Assembly (NCBI GenBank): GCA_020633975.1
Contig: JACKCR010000007.1
Coordinates: forward strand, 1 to 64,000
Reading direction: 5' to 3'
DNA from: Candidatus Eiseniibacteriota bacterium
GTDB lineage: Bacteria; Eisenbacteria; RBG-16-71-46; CAIMUX01
Length of the DNA stretch: 64,000 nt
Shown here: one piece after another, positions 60,908 to 64,000 of the stretch
Layout: each line of letters opens with the position of its first letter
Numbering within the stretch: the first letter of the stretch is position 1
Position numbers and translations under genes: made by a program
The notes under the pieces: model-generated
Told to the model about the DNA's origin: nothing
The model's database searches: none
The model's input: only the letters and a program-made list of their open reading frames with translations

Positions 60908-62086
60908 GTGGAGCGCCAATCGGACCGGATCGCACCGGACATCCTCGTCGTCGGCGGCGGGATCCTCGGCCTCGCCACGTCCTGCGAGCTGCTCTCGCGC
61001 GGTTACACCGTCTCGATCGCCGAACGCGACGCTTCGAACAGCGCCACTCGTGCCGCGGGAGGCATGCTCTCCCCGTGGGCGGAGTTCTCCGCTCCCGTAC
61101 CGTGGCACACCCTTCTCGTCCAGGCCCGGAACGCCTACCCGGAGTTCGTTCGGAACGCGGAGGAGACTTCGGGCTGCCGCGTCGAGTGCCGGTTCCCCGG
61201 GACGCTCCTCGTCTCGCCCAACCCGGAATTCGACCTCTCCGACCTCACCTTCACGTTCCGGGAGCAAGGCGCGCACGCCACCTTCCTCGATTCCGAAGAT
61301 CTCACCCGCGTCGAACCAGGACTGGCCGTGGACTCGGCCATCCTTCTCGAGGACGAAGGCTACGTCGACCCACGAGGGCTCCATTCCGCGCTTCGAGCGT
61401 CGTTCGAGGAGCTCGGCGGGCATTGGATCCGGGACGAAGTGTACGCAGTACGCGAGGTAGAAGGTCGCGTCGTCGGCGTCCAGACCAGCAGTGGAGACCT
61501 CTCTGCCGGCGTGGTCCTCAATACTGCGGGCGCGCAGGCGGATCGCTTCCTCCTCCCCGAGGATCGCGCACGGCTCGAGCCGCGACCGGTCCGCGGCGAG
61601 TTGATCCGCCTCCGTCCGCCACATCGCGGAGAACGGATCCGGCACGTCATCCAGAGCCCCGGCTTCGCCTACCTGATCCCTCAAGACGACGGAACGGTGA
61701 TCGTCGGCGCCACCTCGTACGAAGGGGACGGCACGAGACGCCTCACGGCACGAGGCATCGCCGAACTCCTGGAAAACAGCAGCCGACTCCTTCCCGACGT
61801 GTCGGACTGGGAGTGGGTCGAGGCCTGGAGCGGAGTCCGTCCCCTCGTGGGAAGCGGCGAACCGACCGTGCTGACGGACACGCGCCTGGGGCTGTTTCAC
61901 GGCCTCGGGCTCTACCGGAACGGAATCCTGCTCGCGCCGGTGATCGGGGCGCAGCTCTCCCGGCTCGCCGCCGAGTACATTGGGCTTCCCGGGAGTCCTC
62001 GCCGACCAACTCCAGGAACGCGCGCACCTGGAAGGGACGGACCAGACGGTACGGTTTCGAGTTCTCGAACGAGGGAAAGGACGTGA
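60908..62086 (+). CDS. thiO: Glycine oxidase ThiO
   Basis: 392 residues; GTG with GGAGGG 3 bases upstream, under the TPP riboswitch. FAD-dependent oxidase of the DAO family that converts glycine to the dehydroglycine needed for the thiazole of thiamine. Rossmann start DILVVGGGILGLATSCELLS, then SNSATRAAGGMLSPWAEFSA, EPGLAVDSAILLEDEGYVDP, GVVLNTAGAQADRF, and the C-terminal IQSPGFAYLIPQDDGTVIVG, WSGVRPLVGSGEPTVLTDTR, and GLGLYRNGILLAPVIG. The tail after about 368 (RRPTPGTRAPGRDGPDGTVS) looks like an unstructured extension. TGATG overlap with thiS. Confidence 0.93.
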   Translation: MERQSDRIAPDILVVGGGILGLATSCELLSRGYTVSIAERDASNSATRAAGGMLSPWAEFSAPVPWHTLLVQARNAYPEFVRNAEETSGCRVECRFPGTLLVSPNPEFDLSDLTFTFREQGAHATFLDSEDLTRVEPGLAVDSAILLEDEGYVDPRGLHSALRASFEELGGHWIRDEVYAVREVEGRVVGVQTSSGDLSAGVVLNTAGAQADRFLLPEDRARLEPRPVRGELIRLRPPHRGERIRHVIQSPGFAYLIPQDDGTVIVGATSYEGDGTRRLTARGIAELLENSSRLLPDVSDWEWVEAWSGVRPLVGSGEPTVLTDTRLGLFHGLGLYRNGILLAPVIGAQLSRLAAEYIGLPGSPRRPTPGTRAPGRDGPDGTVSSSRTRERT

Positions 62087-62292
62087 TGAAGCTACGAGTC
62101 AACGGTGAGGAGAAGGAGTTCGCGGACGTCCACACCGTAGCGGACCTGCTCGAGAGGATGCAGATCGATGCATCGAAGGGCGGGGTCGCCGTCGCCGTGA
62201 ACAACCAAGTCGTCACCCGGGCAAGGATCGCCGAAGCCCCGGTGGCAGATGGGGACCGGATCGAGATCGTCCACGCGGTCCAGGGAGGATGA
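62086..62292 (+). CDS. thiS: Sulfur carrier protein ThiS
   Basis: 68 residues, starting at the ATG that shares a base with the thiO stop. Ubiquitin-like beta-grasp: [56 protein letters not shown]. The required C-terminal Gly-Gly, adenylated by ThiF and then thiocarboxylated, is intact. It delivers sulfur for the thiazole ring. The stop overlaps the thiG start (ATGA). No thiF is in the window, so the activating enzyme must lie elsewhere. Confidence 0.94.
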   Translation: MKLRVNGEEKEFADVHTVADLLERMQIDASKGGVAVAVNNQVVTRARIAEAPVADGDRIEIVHAVQGG

Positions 62293-63104
62293 GAGAGATG
62301 TCACGAAAGATTCGAGGCGCGAAGGGCCCGGAACTCCGGATCGGGGACCGCGTGTTCTCGAGCCGTCTCATGGTCGGGACGGGCAAGTACAAGAGCTTCG
62401 AGGAGACTGCGAAGGCGCTGGACGAGAGCGGCGCGGAGATCATCACCGTCGCCATCCGTCGGATCAATCTCGACAGGAACAGCGAAGACAGCCTTCTCCG
62501 CTACATCGACCCGGAGAAGTACACGCTTCTCCCGAACACCGCGGGTTGCTTCAGCGTGGATGACGCCGTCTTGACCGCTCGTCTCGCTCGGGAAGCTCTC
62601 GGCACGGACATCGTCAAGCTCGAGGTGCTGGGCGACACGCAGACATTGTTCCCGGACACGCGCGGGCTGCTCGAAGCCGCCAAGATCCTGGTCGACGACG
62701 GGTTCTTCGTCCTCCCCTACTGCATGGACGACCCGATCGTCTGCAAGCAGCTCGTCGAGATCGGCTGCCCTGCGGTGATGCCGCTCGGCGCTCCGATCGG
62801 CTCCGGCCTCGGCATCCGGAACCCATACAACCTTCGGATCATCCTCGAGACGATCGACGTGCCGGTCATCGTCGATGCGGGCGTCGGCACGGCATCGGAT
62901 GTCGCCGTCGCCATGGAGCTCGGATGCGACGGCGTCCTCCTCAACACGGCGATCGCCGGCGCGGACGACCCGATCGCCATGGCCCGGGCGATGAAGCTCG
63001 CGTGTGAAGCAGGTCGACTCGCCTACGAGTCCGGGCGGATTCCGCAGAAGCTGTACGCGAACGCGTCGAGCCCGCTCGAGGGCGTGGTCGGCTCCGGAGT
63101 CTAG
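62289..63104 (+). CDS. thiG: Thiazole synthase ThiG
   Basis: 271 residues from the ATG overlapping thiS (or 268 from the ATG at 62298, 9 bases past GGAGG). TIM barrel: [56 protein letters not shown], the Schiff-base Lys in [51 protein letters not shown]. Condenses deoxyxylulose 5-phosphate, dehydroglycine and ThiS thiocarboxylate into the thiazole phosphate. Third gene of the riboswitch-controlled operon. Confidence 0.95.
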   Translation: MREMSRKIRGAKGPELRIGDRVFSSRLMVGTGKYKSFEETAKALDESGAEIITVAIRRINLDRNSEDSLLRYIDPEKYTLLPNTAGCFSVDDAVLTARLAREALGTDIVKLEVLGDTQTLFPDTRGLLEAAKILVDDGFFVLPYCMDDPIVCKQLVEIGCPAVMPLGAPIGSGLGIRNPYNLRIILETIDVPVIVDAGVGTASDVAVAMELGCDGVLLNTAIAGADDPIAMARAMKLACEAGRLAYESGRIPQKLYANASSPLEGVVGSGV

Positions 63105-63108
63105 AGCC

Positions 63109-63723
63109 TTGGTCCCGAGGCTCCTCGTCGTCACGGACCCGGCTCTCATGGGAGACGATCCCGTGGGAGCCGTCCGCGACCTGCTGAACGCCAGCGTTGC
63201 GCCCTCCTGGATGCTCCAATGGCGCGACAAGGCCACGCCGGTGCGGGAGACCTACGCCCGACTCCTCGCGCTCGGGCGCGCGCCAGTACCGATCGTGGTC
63301 AACGATCGCGTGGACGTCGCCCTCGCGGTGCAGTGCGGCGTGCACCTCACCGAGGCATCGCTACCCACTCGTGTCGTCCGCTCTCTCCTTCCCGAGGGCG
63401 CATGGATCGGGCGCTCCACCCACTCGCTGGACGCCGCTGTCCGGGCCGAGGCCGAGGGTGCCGACTACGTCGTCTTCGGCCCCATCTTCGATACGCCCTC
63501 GAAACGCTCCTACGGCGCTCCGGTCGGCTTGCAAGCACTTGGGGAGGCAACGCGATCTCTCCGGATTCCGATCCTCGCCATCGGCGGAATCGGACGGGAC
63601 GAGATTCCGCTCTGCCTCGGCGCCGGCGCGCACGGCGTCGCGCTCATCCGCGCAGTTTGGGCCGCCGAAGATCGCAAGGTCGCACTGACGAATCTCCTCA
63701 CGGCTCTTCCTTCCAGCACGTAG
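63109..63723 (+). CDS. thiE: Thiamine phosphate synthase ThiE (divergent)
   Basis: 204 residues from a TTG 4 bases after the thiG stop, with GGAG 9 bases upstream; longer frames lie inside thiG. ThiE/TenI fold: RLLVVTDPALMGDDP, MLQWRDKATPVRETYARLLA, VPIVVNDRVDVALAVQCGVH, WIGRSTHSLDAAVRAEAEGA, DYVVFGPIFDTPSKRSYGAP, ILAIGGIGRDEIP. Joins the thiazole and pyrimidine phosphates. The QWRDK start replaces the usual QlR.K, and the first strand is short, so it might instead be TenI-like (thiazole tautomerase). Confidence 0.85.
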   Translation: MVPRLLVVTDPALMGDDPVGAVRDLLNASVAPSWMLQWRDKATPVRETYARLLALGRAPVPIVVNDRVDVALAVQCGVHLTEASLPTRVVRSLLPEGAWIGRSTHSLDAAVRAEAEGADYVVFGPIFDTPSKRSYGAPVGLQALGEATRSLRIPILAIGGIGRDEIPLCLGAGAHGVALIRAVWAAEDRKVALTNLLTALPSST

Positions 63724-63869
63724 TCGGGCTCCGCGAGGCCGGTCGACCTCTGCGAGGCTGATCGGGCTCCGATTCGGGCACGCGACACGCACCCCTCCAC
63801 CCTGTCGACGAAGCGACGACGGAGTCGTTCAACGCCGCGGTACGGGAAGGCCGCGCAGGGAGGTGGATC

Positions 63870-64000
63870 ATGGAGTTCGGATTCCTGGGAACGGTGGGGG
63901 GCGGTCGCAGAGCGGCCCTCCTGCTCGGACTGTGCGTTGCTATCTCGACCTACGGGACGGGGCAACCGGCGTTGGCGGACGATGAGCTCGTCCCGCCCAC
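63870..64000 (+). CDS. Secreted protein, 5' part only (runs off the window)
   Basis: An ATG with GGGAGGTGGATC upstream opens a frame to the window end (at least 43 residues). It begins MEFGFLGTVGGGRRAALLLG, continues LCVAISTYGTGQPALADDEL and is cut at LVPP. This is a signal peptide with probable cleavage after ALA. Nothing more can be said about the mature protein. The gap back to thiE (63724-63869) shows no clear feature. Confidence 0.6.
   Translation, partial: MEFGFLGTVGGGRRAALLLGLCVAISTYGTGQPALADDELVPP

Noticed and set aside
1-64000. CRISPR arrays, tRNA or rRNA genes
   Set aside because: No regularly spaced repeats and no cloverleaf or rRNA-like conserved stretches were recognised, though tRNA detection by eye is not exhaustive.

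Overview
The window is GC-rich, densely coded DNA from a diderm (Gram-negative-type) bacterium. The best hint to lineage is the repeated C-terminal module with a PNP...GR.VR...W.G.D..G...GVYF.RL pattern (FlgD/Ig-like, resembling type IX secretion sorting domains). It occurs on secreted proteins at 2620-3231, 10310-11626, 25422-28685 and 32841-33929. Together with a long three-domain-type IspG, TonB-receptor-like and other outer-membrane barrels ending in Phe, and an ICL2-type isocitrate lyase, this points to the FCB-related candidate phyla (Eisenbacteria / Krumholzibacteriota / Latescibacteria type). That placement is inference; no rRNA gene is present to confirm it.

Layout. 102-3231 (minus strand): three overlapping genes for secreted proteins, including a matrixin-like metalloprotease. 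3232-4640: a mosaic of gene scraps (two 93-94 % identical pieces of the isocitrate lyase 3' end in swapped order, and a tail of a sorting-domain protein) around an intact GNAT gene. 4640-5526: a DUF2007/zinc-ribbon protein and a membrane protein. 5803-10097: glyoxylate bypass, aceB then aceA. 10310-11626: another secreted sorting-domain protein. 11891-19405: a seven-gene, mostly overlapping operon (zinc-ribbon membrane protein, DUF4129, DUF4350, MoxR ATPase, DUF58, SpoIIM-like, RDD). 19528-20412: OmpA-like protein. 20576-24515: ECF-like sigma factor overlapping a kinase/NB-ARC/TPR giant, divergent from a secreted pair (24643-28685) that ends in a 1087-residue HEWGH protein. 28857-31151: ispG.

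31173-37917: two small outer-membrane barrels, a LamG protein, and a tandem pair of DUF3857 proteins, one with and one without a transglutaminase triad. 38198-40660: chemoreceptor, macrodomain protein and a 52-residue DUF5989-like membrane protein. 40851-46140: transaldolase, asparaginase, AAC(3)-family acetyltransferase and a multi-pass glycosyltransferase-like protein, the last three joined by GTGA overlaps. 46154-54590: L7/L12-tail membrane protein, MsrA lipoprotein, DNA polymerase IV, TonB-receptor-like barrel, LD-carboxypeptidase and a membrane/TPR protein. 54599-60657: a dockerin-like secreted protein, then an RND exporter / LolA-like / porin operon with a divergent ArsR regulator over an AT-rich operator region. 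60745-63723: a TPP riboswitch followed by thiO-thiS-thiG-thiE. A secreted protein gene runs off the right edge.

I see no tRNA, rRNA, CRISPR array, complete insertion sequence or phage module. The oddest parts are the permuted aceA fragments at 3317-4544, the sigma/kinase/secreted metalloprotease island, the active-plus-degenerate DUF3857 pair and the DUF5989/macrodomain pair. No stretch over about 300 bases is empty: the two longest gaps (3232-3616 and 4214-4639) hold the gene fragments, and the other gaps hold the hairpins, repeats or operator candidates listed, or nothing I can identify.
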